This document shows, piece after piece, positions 55,125 through 64,000 of a DNA stretch of 64,000 nucleotides; position 1 is the first letter of the stretch, and each line of letters starts with the position of its first letter. Source of the stretch: Peronospora farinosa (Eukaryota > Oomycota > Peronosporomycetes > Peronosporales > Peronosporaceae); contig CANTFK010000989.1 in NCBI GenBank assembly GCA_947646735.1, forward strand, positions 186,001 to 250,000, read 5' to 3'. Position numbers and translations under genes: made by a program. Under the pieces are notes generated by a model. That model made no database searches. It had not been told where the DNA came from and saw only the letters and a list, made by a program, of their open reading frames with translations.

Positions 55125-55820
55125 AACGTGATTCTGACGCTTCCAAAAAGAGTTAAAGATCGTACAAGACACGAAATGAAAGCGTAGATGATGAAGAAGA
55201 AGATAAGATGAAGAGAAGTGAGCGTTATACGCACAGAGACGCAGATAATTCGACCGCAAAGTGACGCACGAGGCCGCTTGAGTACGTACGTAACTTAAAG
55301 CGTTTTATTGCGCGTTCTGAGAAAGTTGATGTTTATTTGGTTCAAGAGGTTTTTTACAATTATAACAATTTAGAAGAGGAGACGGGAGAAAGTCGGAAGA
55401 TACACGAGTACAACAGAGTCGTCGTTAGCCCAAAATAACGAAAAACTTACTTCAGAAAAACTTGCCTAAAGTGATACCCTTTAGATGTATCAGTTGAGAC
55501 CAGGTATTAGCTACAATAGCATTACTATAAACCGGTTCTACCGAAATTATATAACAGGTAAAAGAAAAGTATCAGTTCGAATAGTATCAGTTGTTACGCA
55601 AGTATATCTCCTTATCAAACCATCACTCTTGAAGAAGAATGTTTTCAACAAATCAAAACATGTCAATATGGTTGTGATAAGTTGTGATTGGTACAAAGTC
55701 GAGATCCGCAAAAACGAGGGGCCCCAAACAAAAAATGAGGGGGGGGGGGGGGGATTCACTTTCGAAAAAAGCTCCTAACTGCCAACTGTCATTCCTAAAC
55801 TCGAGAGAAAAAAAGAAGAC
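55125..55820. other. Divergent intergenic region with a G15 tract
   Basis: About 700 bp between two start codons. A run of 15 G lies at 55739-55753, 68 bp before the DP1/Yop1 start codon. Frames here are of low complexity and probably not genes. Confidence 0.5.
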
Positions 55821-56467
55821 ATGGACATGTTAATGGAGTACAAGGAGAAGATCTCGGCCAAGTTGGAACGATATGATAAGGTCGTGGAACTGGAGAAGCA
55901 AACGGGCGTCGACAAGTTCTACATCTTTTGCGTGTTTGCAGTGCTTACGGGTGTCCTGCTGTTCGTAGCGGGTGGTGAGGAACTGGTGGTGGGCCTTGTG
56001 GGCTTTATCTACCCGGCTTACGTGTCGTTTAAGGCCATTAACACGCCCGGTACGGTTGATGACACGCAGTGGCTTACGTACTGGGTCGTCTACGCCTTCT
56101 TTAACCTCACAGAGTCCATTACGGACCTGCTGCTGTCCTGGATTCCCTTTTACTTTTTCTTAAAGATCGCGTTCCTTGTCTGGAGCTACCACCCAAGCAC
56201 TCAGGTAGACGAAACATGGGTCTATTGCTGTAATTGTAGCTAAGGTCCTAACAGTTTCGCTTTTATTATGTGTTCTAGGGCTCGAAAGTGATTTACAACT
56301 CGCTGATTAAGCCGTACGTGGCTCCGCACGTGGGTCAAATTGATTCGGCTCTCAAACGTGGTGAGGATGCTGCCAAGAACGTAGCTGCCAAGCTCCAGGA
56401 GAAGAGCCAATAATGGAGTTTTGGGGAGGTGGAAACAAGAGCTAACAGCATCGATGCTGCAGTAGTG
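55821..56467 (+). CDS. REEP/DP1/Yop1-family ER-shaping protein
   Basis: Two exons (55821-56204, 56279-56467; 74-nt intron, donor GTAGAC) give 190 residues. The TB2/DP1/HVA22 core is clear: paired hydrophobic hairpins with VGFIYPAYVSFKAI, DDTQWLTYWVVYAFF and WIPFYFFLKIAFLVWSYHP. These proteins insert hairpins in the ER membrane and bend it into tubules. Past KLQE the frame continues through RRANNG to a TAG at 56465. Without a GA dinucleotide in the GAGAGAAGAG run it would stop at a TAA at once, so the C-terminus is uncertain. Confidence 0.85.
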
Positions 56468-56913
56468 AAGTTGGGATGTGTTTACGTCTGCTCTTGCAGC
56501 AGCAATGTGTAAACAGTTTTGGCTGACGAGTGTTTTTGCTGCTAGAGTAGGGGCCAACCTGCTAGGGTTGTTGTTTTTTTCTTGCAACTGGATAATCCAT
56601 TTTTACCATGGCAATGAATATACTGTTTTGCTCTGTGGAATCATTGCGAGTAGGAAACACTTTGATGGCATTGACCACCTCCTTAATGAGATTGAATACT
56701 TGTCCGTTGTGACATGGAGAAAGATCTTTGAAACCACCTGGTCTTTTTTTACACAAGGTTTGTAAAAGGTATTTACGTTATTTAAGTGGTTTACAACAGT
56801 TTCCCAATTAACAGCTGTCGTGCATCCAGCTGACATTTCTTATTGGCCAATATACTGTTTGGATCAGACATGGATTTTACCCAACCCGATTACAGTTGAA
56901 TCCGACTAAAGCG
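56468..56913. other. Intergenic, nothing recognised
   Basis: About 450 bp; T-run near 56575 and 56745. The short frames show no domain. Confidence 0.45.
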
Positions 56914-59414
56914 ATGGCGGTCAACAAGCCCCTGCCCGCAAAAGAGAGCGCGCTCTTTCGTTCCATCGTGGTACGTAATACTCTTCTCATTACCCTCATC
57001 TTTTTCCCCTTTGTCCATTCTCTTTATCCATACTTCTTCCATCTCACACTTCCTTCTACAAACTTTACAATTTCTAATAACATATTTTTCCTCTGTTGTA
57101 AATGTTACAATAGAAAAATTACGAAATCAAGCAGTACAAAAAAGGACTAAAAGCGGCTGATTCGATATTGAAAAAGTATCCAGATCATGGAGAGACTTTG
57201 GCCATGAAGGGACTCACACTCAATTGTATGGGTCGCAAGGACGAAGCCTATGACTTTGTCAAGAATGGACTGCGTCATGACCTTCGTAGCCACGTTTGCT
57301 GGCACGTCTTTGGTCTACTTTATCGCTCGGATCTCAACTACAATGAAGCTATCAAGTGTTATCGTAACGCGATCAGGATTGATCCAGAGAATTTGCAGAT
57401 CTTGAGAGATTTGTACCTGTTGCAAGTGCAGATGCGCGACCTCAAGGGCTTTGCAGAGACACGTCGCACAATGCTTACGCTAAAGCCAAATAATCGGAAC
57501 AATTGGATTGGTTTTGCCATTGCTCATCACTTAGTGGGCAATTATCAAATGGCGATTGACATTATTGAAAAGTATTTCAGCACTTTGGATGGTGAAACTG
57601 CTGCAAATTATGAAGACAGTGAGATTTACTTGTACCAAAACCAATTGCTGGAAGAAGCAGGTGACATTAAAATGGCACTGGCTAATTTAGAGCAGAACAA
57701 GAAGCATATCACGGACACACTAGCGTGGCGTCAGAAGAAAGGGCAGTTTTTGCTGCAGCTTGAACGCTACGATGAAGCGCGCGACGTGTTTAATGAACTA
57801 CTTGAGATCAACTTTGACAATTATGAGTTTCATCGTGGATTGCAGTGCGCCATTCTGAAACAGAATGACATGTTTGTCTCGAAGCCTACTCAGCAAAAGA
57901 AAGCGCCACTGCCGTCTGAACTTATTGACTTTACGAAGGAGAAAAATGGCGAGGAGCTGGAAAAAGCTTTTGCGGATTTCTACGCGGAGAAAAAGACGAC
58001 AGTCGGTGCGGAGTCGTTGATTTCGCTACGGTTCCCGATGGACTTCACACGCGGCGAGGAGTTTAAGAAGTACGCCGATGTGTACCTCAAGAGGCAGCTG
58101 AACAAGAAGGTGCCTTCTCTTGGGTCGGATCTGAAGCCGCTATACGCTGACAAGGATAAGGTGAAGGTACTGGAGGAGCTAATCATTGGTTATATGAAGA
58201 CTCTGGAGGCCAAAAACCCGCTGGATATGGGCGATAACTCGATGGCAGCAAATATGACTGAAGAGGTCTTGCTGTGGACAAAGTACTTAGCGGCGCAGCA
58301 CTATGACCGCTTAGGCGACTATACAAAAGCCATGGAGTACGTTGAGAAATGCATTGAGCAGAAGCCGACCCTGCTGGACTTTTTGCAACGCAAGGCTCGT
58401 ATCTTGAAGCACATGGGCGACCTCAACAAGGCAGCTGACGTGATGGTTGAGGGACGTAAGTTTGATCTGGCAGATCGTTACATTAACAACAAGGCCACAG
58501 AGTACCTGCTGCACGCTGATCGTGTGGAGGAGGCTGACGCCACTATTGCTCTATTTACGCGCCACGAGGGCGACCCGCAGCAGAATTTGTTCGACATGCA
58601 ATGCATGTGGTACGAGATCGAGTGCGGCAAGAGCCAACTGCGCCAGCAGAAGTATGGCCTCGCATTGAAGCGCTTTTTTGCCGTGGAAAAGCACTTCAAT
58701 GACTTTGTGGAGGACCAGTTTGATTTCCACACGTACTGCATACGCAAGATGACGCTGCGTTCGTACATTCAGTTGCTGCGTCTCTGCGATACGATCTATG
58801 GCCACCCGTTCTTCGTGGAGGCTGCTAATGGCGCCATCGCTTGCTACAAGGCTTTGGCGGAGAAGAAGGAGTTGAAGGCACAGGAGGAAGCAAAAATTGC
58901 TTTGGCTAATGCTGGCATGTCTGCTGCCGATAAGAAGAAGGCGAAGCGCGCTCTTGCTAAGGCACGTAAGGCTGAGTTTAAGAAGAAAGAGGGGGAGGAA
59001 CTCAATGCTAAACTGCACAAAGAGATCGAGGAGAAGGAGCGTGAGGCGAGCAAGAATGGAAAGGCCAAAGCAAACCCTGGCCCGACGCGTTCCAAGGACG
59101 ACGACCCGTTTGGTGAAAAGCTGGCGGAGAAACCTGCCCTGGAGGAAGCATGGCGCTTTGTAGCAATTCTCCAGCGCTACGCCGCAGATGACGTGAAGAC
59201 GCACCTGGCTGCATTCGACATCGCTCTTCGCAAGAAGAAGTTCTTGCTGTGTTTGCAGGCTCTTCTGAAGGCGCAGGCGCTGGAAGATGTGTCAGCGAAA
59301 GCCAAGACAGAGCTGAGCCTTCGCCAGACTGTGTTCCTGGAGGAGGTAAAGCAGGTGACAAACCCCGTCTTGCTTAAGGTCATCAATGAGAAGAAGGCTG
59401 AGCTGAAGAACTAA
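56914..59414 (+). CDS. NAA15: NatA auxiliary subunit NAA15
   Basis: Two exons (56914-56970 and 57114-59414; 143-nt intron, donor GTACGT) give 785 residues. It starts MAVNKPLPAKESALFRSIV, continues KNYEIKQYKKGLKAAD, and consists of TPR-like helical pairs (ALAMKGL-type GETLAMKGLTLNCMGR, AIKCYRNAIRIDPEN, DYTKAMEYVEKCIEQKPT), as in NAA15/Nat1. A Lys-rich segment with KKAKRALAKARKAEFKKK near 590-630 is the family's usual basic region. The protein anchors the catalytic NAA10 to ribosomes so that nascent chains are N-terminally acetylated. The length is slightly short of the animal form but complete. Confidence 0.92.
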
Positions 59415-60513
59415 ATGGTGGCGAAGGGTAGTGTTCAAACTGTGGGCGTTGCGCTGTAGCGACTTTGGGCTCGGTTTGGATAGGAGCGGACGTCCACGCA
59501 TAGTAAACGAGTAGAGACAGGATATGCAACGAACGACGCATACGCGTCCGTTGACAGTCAATAGAGCAGTATCCTGCGTGTTGCGCCTGCCAAAATGATA
59601 ATCAATTGGTCGAGTCTGTCGAGCAAGTCCCATGATCACCGCTCATTCCGTCCCGTATATTAGCGTATAATGGAAGACTCTAAACTTTCGCAATCAGAAG
59701 ATGTGGGACGATCGCACTTGAGACTACGTTGGCTAGCTTACATACTGTTGTTGGATACCGAGCCAACTGGCTTACCGAAGTGGATTGCTCGATGGCTAGC
59801 AGCCTTCCGGTTTGTATCGGTGCAACCTACTGCTTCGAAGGTGCGTCCGAACCCTCATGTTGTAATAGTGTTCTTAGTCTTATCTTCATTGTCGACAGAC
59901 CATTGATTCCTGAACACCTCTTCAAAGATTACAACACTCTAAATATTGAAGAGACGTTGATGTTAGGCGTGCGATGGATGATCCTTACTACTTTTTTAGT
60001 TCTAATGTGTTAATGATCTGCGTGTACGTATAACAAAGCTTCAGCGGGATCAATCAAAAGCAAAACGACACATTGGAACTCGCTATGGCGGCTAGCACTT
60101 CGATCAAGTGGCTGGAACCTACCGAAGTCTTAGCTGCAAGTAGCAATGTGTAGCCAATTCGAGCAAGCGATTTGGTTGCAAAGCACATTCTCAAGTGTTG
60201 GTAGATAAGTAGACAAAACGATCTACTACTTGCTCGAACGGTGGATTTTGAATCGAGTCACGACTTTTGCAATCACACAAAAGCGAAATGCCTACAGCGT
60301 CGTTGAGCTTGAAGTCCTAGACTGAAGTTACATGAACAAGAAGTGGATACCACTTTTTTCTACTGTCAAGCTATTGATGAAAGGAAGAAGACACGTTTAT
60401 TAAATTGTTGCGAATAGATTGATTAAGGTAGTACGAATTTCGAGTCGTTCGACGCTGTAACGTAACAATACGTAGTATTGCTTTGTCCGAAGGAACCACT
60501 TTGCTGAGTCAGT
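59415..60513. other. Gene-poor stretch between convergent genes
   Basis: About 1.1 kb. A 78-codon plus frame with ATG (59670-59906), and another overlapping it in a second phase, contain no domain. It may be a decayed gene or chance. Confidence 0.45.
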
Positions 60514-61638
60514 TTAGCCGAGTAACGAGAGCAAGTTACACGTGGGCCCGACCTTCATATTGGTAAATGATCCTTTGGCGGACGGCACACTCATGTTCAC
60601 ATTGCTCAGAGCCTGAGTGAATTGATCGTGTGTAGTCACGTAAGGGTTGTCCCCCACAATGAAGAAGTGCGAGCTGCTTGTCAAACCCGAAACCAACATG
60701 CTGGAAATCGATACGGCCGTCGCATCCACTATTACGCTGAAGGATTGGTTGCTCACACCGCGCGGAATACCTAGATCCGGTTTCTGTGACAACGCGTAGC
60801 CCAAGTACTGCTGTCCGCTGTAGAGACTCATGTTGAACTCACCGATTCCTTCCAGTCCCAAACGAGCTGAGTTGTTCAGTACCACGTTAATATTTAGTTC
60901 ATACTCGGACTCACTGCAGGCCGTGAGCTCGATTTCTTCAATTGTGGGATTTGGGTCGCTGAAAGCGTTGAAGCCCTCAAATGTCAAGTCGCGCTCCAAG
61001 CTGAGGTCCGTGAAGGACATTCCCAACGCTCGAGCTTCAAGCGAAGCGATGGCCGTGAACTTAATCTCGGCTTCATTTATGGCAGCGACCAACATCGCGT
61101 TAAACACGTTTTGGTCTGTAATGGGTATGTCAGCCTCGATGCTGATGTTATAGCTCTGTGATCCGGAAGTTATGTCTAGTCCGGGGAACGGCAGCATAAC
61201 AAATTCGGCGCCATCATAGAGTAGCGATACAACGGTGGGATTTGTCGTGGCAGCGATGGCTACGTCATGTTGGATGTTCAAGCTTACATTCACTGCCAGA
61301 GTCTTGCTGTCCGGAATGTTCAAAATATCCATGTAGTTTAATGCTATTTGGACGCTATTAGTATAGTGTCGGACTATAGCAGGAAGAACGACGAACCACA
61401 CAATAAAGAGAACAACAAGCAGCGCCAGCATCAAGAGTGTTATTATGGCGAGAACACGTTGTTTCTTGGTCATGTACCACCCAAAAAACTTCTTGGGTCG
61501 TTTGCCACCCGATCCCAGCAGCATTTCGTGACTTTCACTCTCCTTTATGTCGACTTGACGTCGCATGGATGAATATTCACGATACGCCGCCTGCGTACTG
61601 GGCGACGTCAATTCCGTAACTTTGTCCTCTTTCGACAT
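60514..61638 (-). CDS. DUF3712-like single-pass membrane protein
   Basis: About 374 residues if translation starts at the ATG at 61638 (MSKEDKVTEL); an earlier in-frame ATG at 61722 is possible. A cytosolic tail with KRPKKFFGWYMTKKQRV precedes a strong membrane helix (VLAIITLLMLALLVVLFIVW). The large outside or lumenal part is beta-rich with repeated long strands (VNVSLNIQHD, VFNAMLVAAI, LSNVNMSVP), like the LEA-type folds of fungal DUF3712 proteins (for example Tag1) of the vacuole. Many N-x-S/T sites suit a lumenal location. The role is unknown; Tag1-type proteins affect vacuole acidity. Confidence 0.6.
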   Translation of the reverse strand: MSKEDKVTELTSPSTQAAYREYSSMRRQVDIKESESHEMLLGSGGKRPKKFFGWYMTKKQRVLAIITLLMLALLVVLFIVWFVVLPAIVRHYTNSVQIALNYMDILNIPDSKTLAVNVSLNIQHDVAIAATTNPTVVSLLYDGAEFVMLPFPGLDITSGSQSYNISIEADIPITDQNVFNAMLVAAINEAEIKFTAIASLEARALGMSFTDLSLERDLTFEGFNAFSDPNPTIEEIELTACSESEYELNINVVLNNSARLGLEGIGEFNMSLYSGQQYLGYALSQKPDLGIPRGVSNQSFSVIVDATAVSISSMLVSGLTSSSHFFIVGDNPYVTTHDQFTQALSNVNMSVPSAKGSFTNMKVGPTCNLLSLLG

Positions 61639-62057
61639 TTTCTTGTTGATTGCGATGGCTTTGTTGGTGGCCTTGCAATTGTTGTAATGAAAGGATACCC
61701 TCGCGATCCACCACATCGACATGTTTGTTTCTGGCTAGTCTTACTGGACATTTAGGCAGTAATTCTAGCCAAACGTATATCGCTAACAACAAAGCCAGTA
61801 GAAATGAGCCGTAGAGATAAACACAACGTCTGCGAAGTCTAGGACGTCGGCCGAGAAGTCGGATGCCACTCTGCTGACCATTTCTCCTAAAGCACAAGAG
61901 ACGAACAAATTAGTCTGCCTTGCCAATATATTTTTTGTATGTATATCGTTCCCTCATTTTCTCCAGAAACAGCATCAACTGACACCCTACCATTCAGAAA
62001 AGAGTCAATCGTTGAAACAGCGTGGAAAGTATCGGGTCATTCCGTGTGGTTGTTGTA
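61639..62057. other. Upstream flank with a membrane-anchor-like frame
   Basis: A minus frame (61897-61577) partly overlapping the DUF3712-like N-terminus has a TM stretch (VYLYGSFLLALLLAIYVWLE) after an Arg-rich head. A TTTAG acceptor-like site precedes it. It might be an alternative 5' exon or a broken type II membrane gene; unresolved. Confidence 0.3.
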
Positions 62058-62336
62058 TTAGTAAGCTACGTTCACTACGGCATTAGTCACCGATAGCCCA
62101 TTAAAGCTCGTGCACTTTGGCCAATTTAAATGACCGCACGATCCCTTTGCCACCTCATTTTTTGTATTCTGGAACGAAGAAGTACATTTAAAATTGTATA
62201 TTCCTTGAAAGTTGCTGACCATACTGAAAGCTTCGAATGACGTCTCCCATCTATGTCTGTTAAAGGTGTTTGTGATGAGGTTCGTGATGATGGTTAAGTC
62301 CACCAAGCCACAGTCAGCGCTAGTCAGCGAAGTCAT
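62058..62336 (-). CDS. Hypothetical small Cys-containing ORF
   Basis: 92 residues from an ATG at 62336; the frame is open back to about 62415. Four cysteines (in SADCGL, FKCTSS, GSCGHL and PKCTSF) are spaced as if disulphide-bonded, but no signal peptide is visible. It may be the 3' exon of a secreted-protein gene or a remnant. No family is recognised. Confidence 0.25.
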   Translation of the reverse strand: MTSLTSADCGLVDLTIITNLITNTFNRHRWETSFEAFSMVSNFQGIYNFKCTSSFQNTKNEVAKGSCGHLNWPKCTSFNGLSVTNAVVNVAY

Positions 62337-62771
62337 CGACGTTGCTGCGTGGGATGTAGAGCGCTTGTACTCCGCAACAGTCTGGTGCGTCTGAACACGT
62401 AGTCGTATGAATTTCTAGGCCCTGCAGCAACCGAAAAGGGAATCAAGAACGGTCGCGCAGGTGTCGCCTTCATGGTGTAGATGAAACAATTACATTTGTT
62501 TGCAATAAGTATCTAGGGGCGTCAAATCCGAACATAGACTGCAATGGCACCACGGTGCACAACGAATAAGAAGGTCAAGCCGGGAGCTGACATTCTTAGC
62601 GGATACTACCTATCATTGAAGACCGCACGCGTTTAGAATCACTGCAACTTCATCTTGTCGATCATGTAGACTCGGCACTAATATCGACATCTAGACTTTC
62701 AGCTGAGGTTTGTAAACTCCAAGAAAAAGACGTATAAGCACATGATGCAATTGTTTGAACCATTACCGAAG
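62337..62771. other. Flank of the duplicated segment
   Basis: Mostly unrecognised. A short patch near 62610-62635 (CATTGAAGACCGCACGCG) loosely resembles the linker of the AK-HSD gene near 12190-12210, hinting that the duplication once reached further; this is weak. Confidence 0.3.
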
Positions 62772-63338
62772 CTGTCGGTGAGATATTTTGCAAAGGCTAC
62801 CGCGGGTGTGAACCACACGGGGGTCTTTTATACCAAGAACGTGGTCGAGACCTTTCACTGGTACAAACATGGTCGCCAAATTCGTCGTACTGGCTCGTGC
62901 TCTCGGTGTGCATTTTAGCGCGAGCGCAGTTCAACTAGAGCCTCTGATCCCGAAGAGCGAGCTTGACACTATTGCGTGGTCTAACGATCTAAAGATGGAC
63001 AATATTGTCACCGGACTTGAGGCGTACGATGCGACTTTTCGAAAGAAATAGTACATACCTGCTGTGGCGGAGAGCAAACGTCCTCACTACGTTAAGTTGA
63101 TCGACTTGACATAGTTCCCGTCAATGTAAGGCACAATCAAACCACTGCTCATTAGCGAGGACCACCCGACCTTCTACACTAAAGAAAATGAAATAGCCAT
63201 CGTCTTCTCCGCAGTGCAATACACGAACCCACTTGTTCTCAGGATGTGGTATATAGCTGCTGCTGCTAGCGCTAGTGGCTTCCTCCGAGACTTCCTCACT
63301 TTTTTCAACTCGCGTAATAGCAAGAACACCTACGTCTA
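62772..63338 (+). pseudogene. Decayed 3' fragment of aspartate kinase-homoserine dehydrogenase
   Basis: This segment matches the last 180 or so codons of the gene at 10567-13299, but in the opposite orientation. The best-kept part (62869-63051) reads VARALGVH-like and QLEPLIPKSELDTIAWSN. An extra block of about 30 nt sits near 62820-62848, and stops occur at 63049, near 63111 and near 63127. The N-terminal three quarters of the gene are missing. It is a partial, non-functional copy. Confidence 0.88.
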
Positions 63339-63339
63339 A

Positions 63340-63522
63340 ATGGCAGGGGGTAAGAGTCAAGCTTCTCTTTACAAGTGGCACCTCAAACGGACCGATCCGC
63401 GTTACGGATGCGCTCAGTGTGAGCAGTTGTTGGATTACAATCTGCGTAGACGAATAAGCCGGTTTACCAAACCAACAAGCAAGCAGCCAAGCAGCCCCGA
63501 TGGTACTTTGAAAGTGAGTTGA
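63340..63522 (+). other. Small frame conserved downstream in the duplicate
   Basis: A 60-codon frame with ATG directly after the remnant's TAA. Its YKWHLKRTDPRYGCAQCEQLL stretch is identical to the frame at 10362-10564. Only a few residues differ, and the homology continues to about 63615. Unlike the adjacent enzyme remnant, it has no internal stop. Confidence 0.35.
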
Positions 63523-63686
63523 TGCGAAATGCAACGTGTTGATTGTCGAAAAGCTTAAAGTGAACGCATATCGGCTAAGACTCCGTTCTCCATCACGATA
63601 TCCATGAGCAGCTTCGGAGCGACTTGGGCATTTGTGAAAGCTGATGACATGTGATAGTTGATCCGGTTCGACGCGGATGTGGTCAG

Positions 63687-64000
63687 TTACGTCGAGGTGG
63701 TAGTTGCAGCAGTAAGGGCGACTGAGGGCGACATTGTCGAGCGAATGTACGTTGGTGCCATGGAGATAGCAAGATTTGCTGGGGTGTCGGCAGGAGTGAC
63801 AGCGGGAGCTTGAGAAAGAGTCGGAGTAGATAGTGGGGCAGTAGTTGGGGCCACTACCGATGCCTTCGTATTAGTTGCCGGGACTACTGCACGCAGAAGG
63901 TCCACAACGTGACCGGCTAAAGCCCCAGTGTCACCACTCTTTGCCGCCGATATGATACCCACAGCGCTAGAAAGCACGCTGGGTGTCGTCACGATGCGTG
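63687..64000 (-). CDS. Partial Thr/Pro/Ala-rich ORF cut by the window edge
   Basis: The frame ends with TAA at 63687 and is open to the right edge, so only the C-terminal 104 or so residues are seen. It begins with a helical part (VLSSAVGIISAAKSGDTGA, HVVDLLRAVV) and then a Ser/Thr/Pro/Ala-rich tail like those of cell-wall-linked or mucin-like secreted proteins. No ATG is visible in the window. The family is not recognised. Confidence 0.45.
   Translation of the reverse strand, partial: RIVTTPSVLSSAVGIISAAKSGDTGALAGHVVDLLRAVVPATNTKASVVAPTTAPLSTPTLSQAPAVTPADTPANLAISMAPTYIRSTMSPSVALTAATTTST

Larger units (their letters stand above)
62772..63615 (+). repeat. Inverted duplication, partner of 10290-11110
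   Basis: Extent of the copied segment: from the GAAGCTGT-GGTGAG region of the dehydrogenase to about 270 bp beyond its stop. The two arms lie about 51.7 kb apart in opposite orientation. Confidence 0.85.

Noticed and set aside
55485..55778. 97-codon plus frame upstream of the DP1/Yop1 gene
   Set aside because: It runs through the G15 tract and low-complexity sequence and lacks any domain.
58551..59204. 217-codon minus frame inside NAA15
   Set aside because: Leu/Ser-rich shadow of the Lys/Glu-rich NAA15 coding strand.
1..64000. tRNA, rRNA or other structured RNA genes
   Set aside because: I looked for cloverleaf arms and conserved RNA motifs by eye and found none I could support; a covariance-model scan would be needed to exclude them.

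Overview
The window reads as nuclear DNA of an oomycete, most likely a Peronosporales species (Phytophthora or downy-mildew relative). The evidence is compact genes with few, short GT-AG introns (about 60-140 nt), a bifunctional aspartate kinase-homoserine dehydrogenase, a FYVE-containing phosphatidylinositol 3-kinase, and a chromodomain Ty3/Gypsy element. The genus cannot be decided from sequence alone.

Layout. 1-8380: a complete minus-strand Ty3/Gypsy LTR retrotransposon (259-8375) with near-identical LTRs and a 5-bp target duplication, but a gag-pol broken by several stops and frameshifts. Its 3' end carries an intact, apparently spliced plus-strand gene on the opposite strand. 8.4-10.3 kb: gene-poor, with one small predicted secreted protein. 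10.3-16 kb: aspartate kinase-homoserine dehydrogenase (minus) divergent from an MFS transporter (plus). 16.3-19.8 kb: a five-exon ELAPOR1/2-like receptor (minus). 20.2-26.2 kb: a decayed F-box/LRR copy, its intact paralogue, a small basic protein and a DUF726/TMCO4-like protein. 27.6-31 kb: a Frag1/DRAM-type six-TM gene with a frameshift, a decayed coiled-coil gene and a gene desert. 31-39.7 kb: a PH protein, a FAN/NSMAF-type BEACH-WD40 protein and the U5 snRNP GTPase EFTUD2/Snu114. 40-49 kb: a TTLL12-N-terminus/methyltransferase fusion, a LYR/AlgH-family fusion, a zinc-finger protein, COX17, an intron-rich SUMO protease and a membrane-anchored kinase. 49-61.6 kb: a beta-propeller protein, an uncertain ORF, FYVE-PI3K, a DP1/Yop1 protein, NAA15 and a DUF3712-like membrane protein. 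62.8-63.6 kb: a decayed, inverted partial copy of the 10.3-11.1 kb locus. The right edge cuts a Thr/Pro/Ala-rich ORF.

Most intact genes are housekeeping: amino-acid biosynthesis, splicing, N-terminal acetylation, copper delivery to cytochrome oxidase, SUMO removal and phosphoinositide signalling. There is no operon-like pathway. Many neighbours are divergent or convergent with under 500 bp between them. Splice junctions were placed by hand from GT/AG positions, reading-frame phase and remembered family alignments; no RNA evidence was available. Several frames quoted without an ATG were shortened to the first in-frame ATG.

The strongest unusual observations are the antisense spliced gene in the retrotransposon, with TATA and initiator elements at textbook spacing; the contrast between fresh LTRs and a long-dead pol; two apparent gene fusions (TTLL12 N-terminus with methyltransferase, LYR with AlgH); a DUF726 protein lacking the nucleophilic serine; and the inverted duplication of the aspartate kinase-homoserine dehydrogenase 3' region, including a small conserved reading frame just downstream of it.
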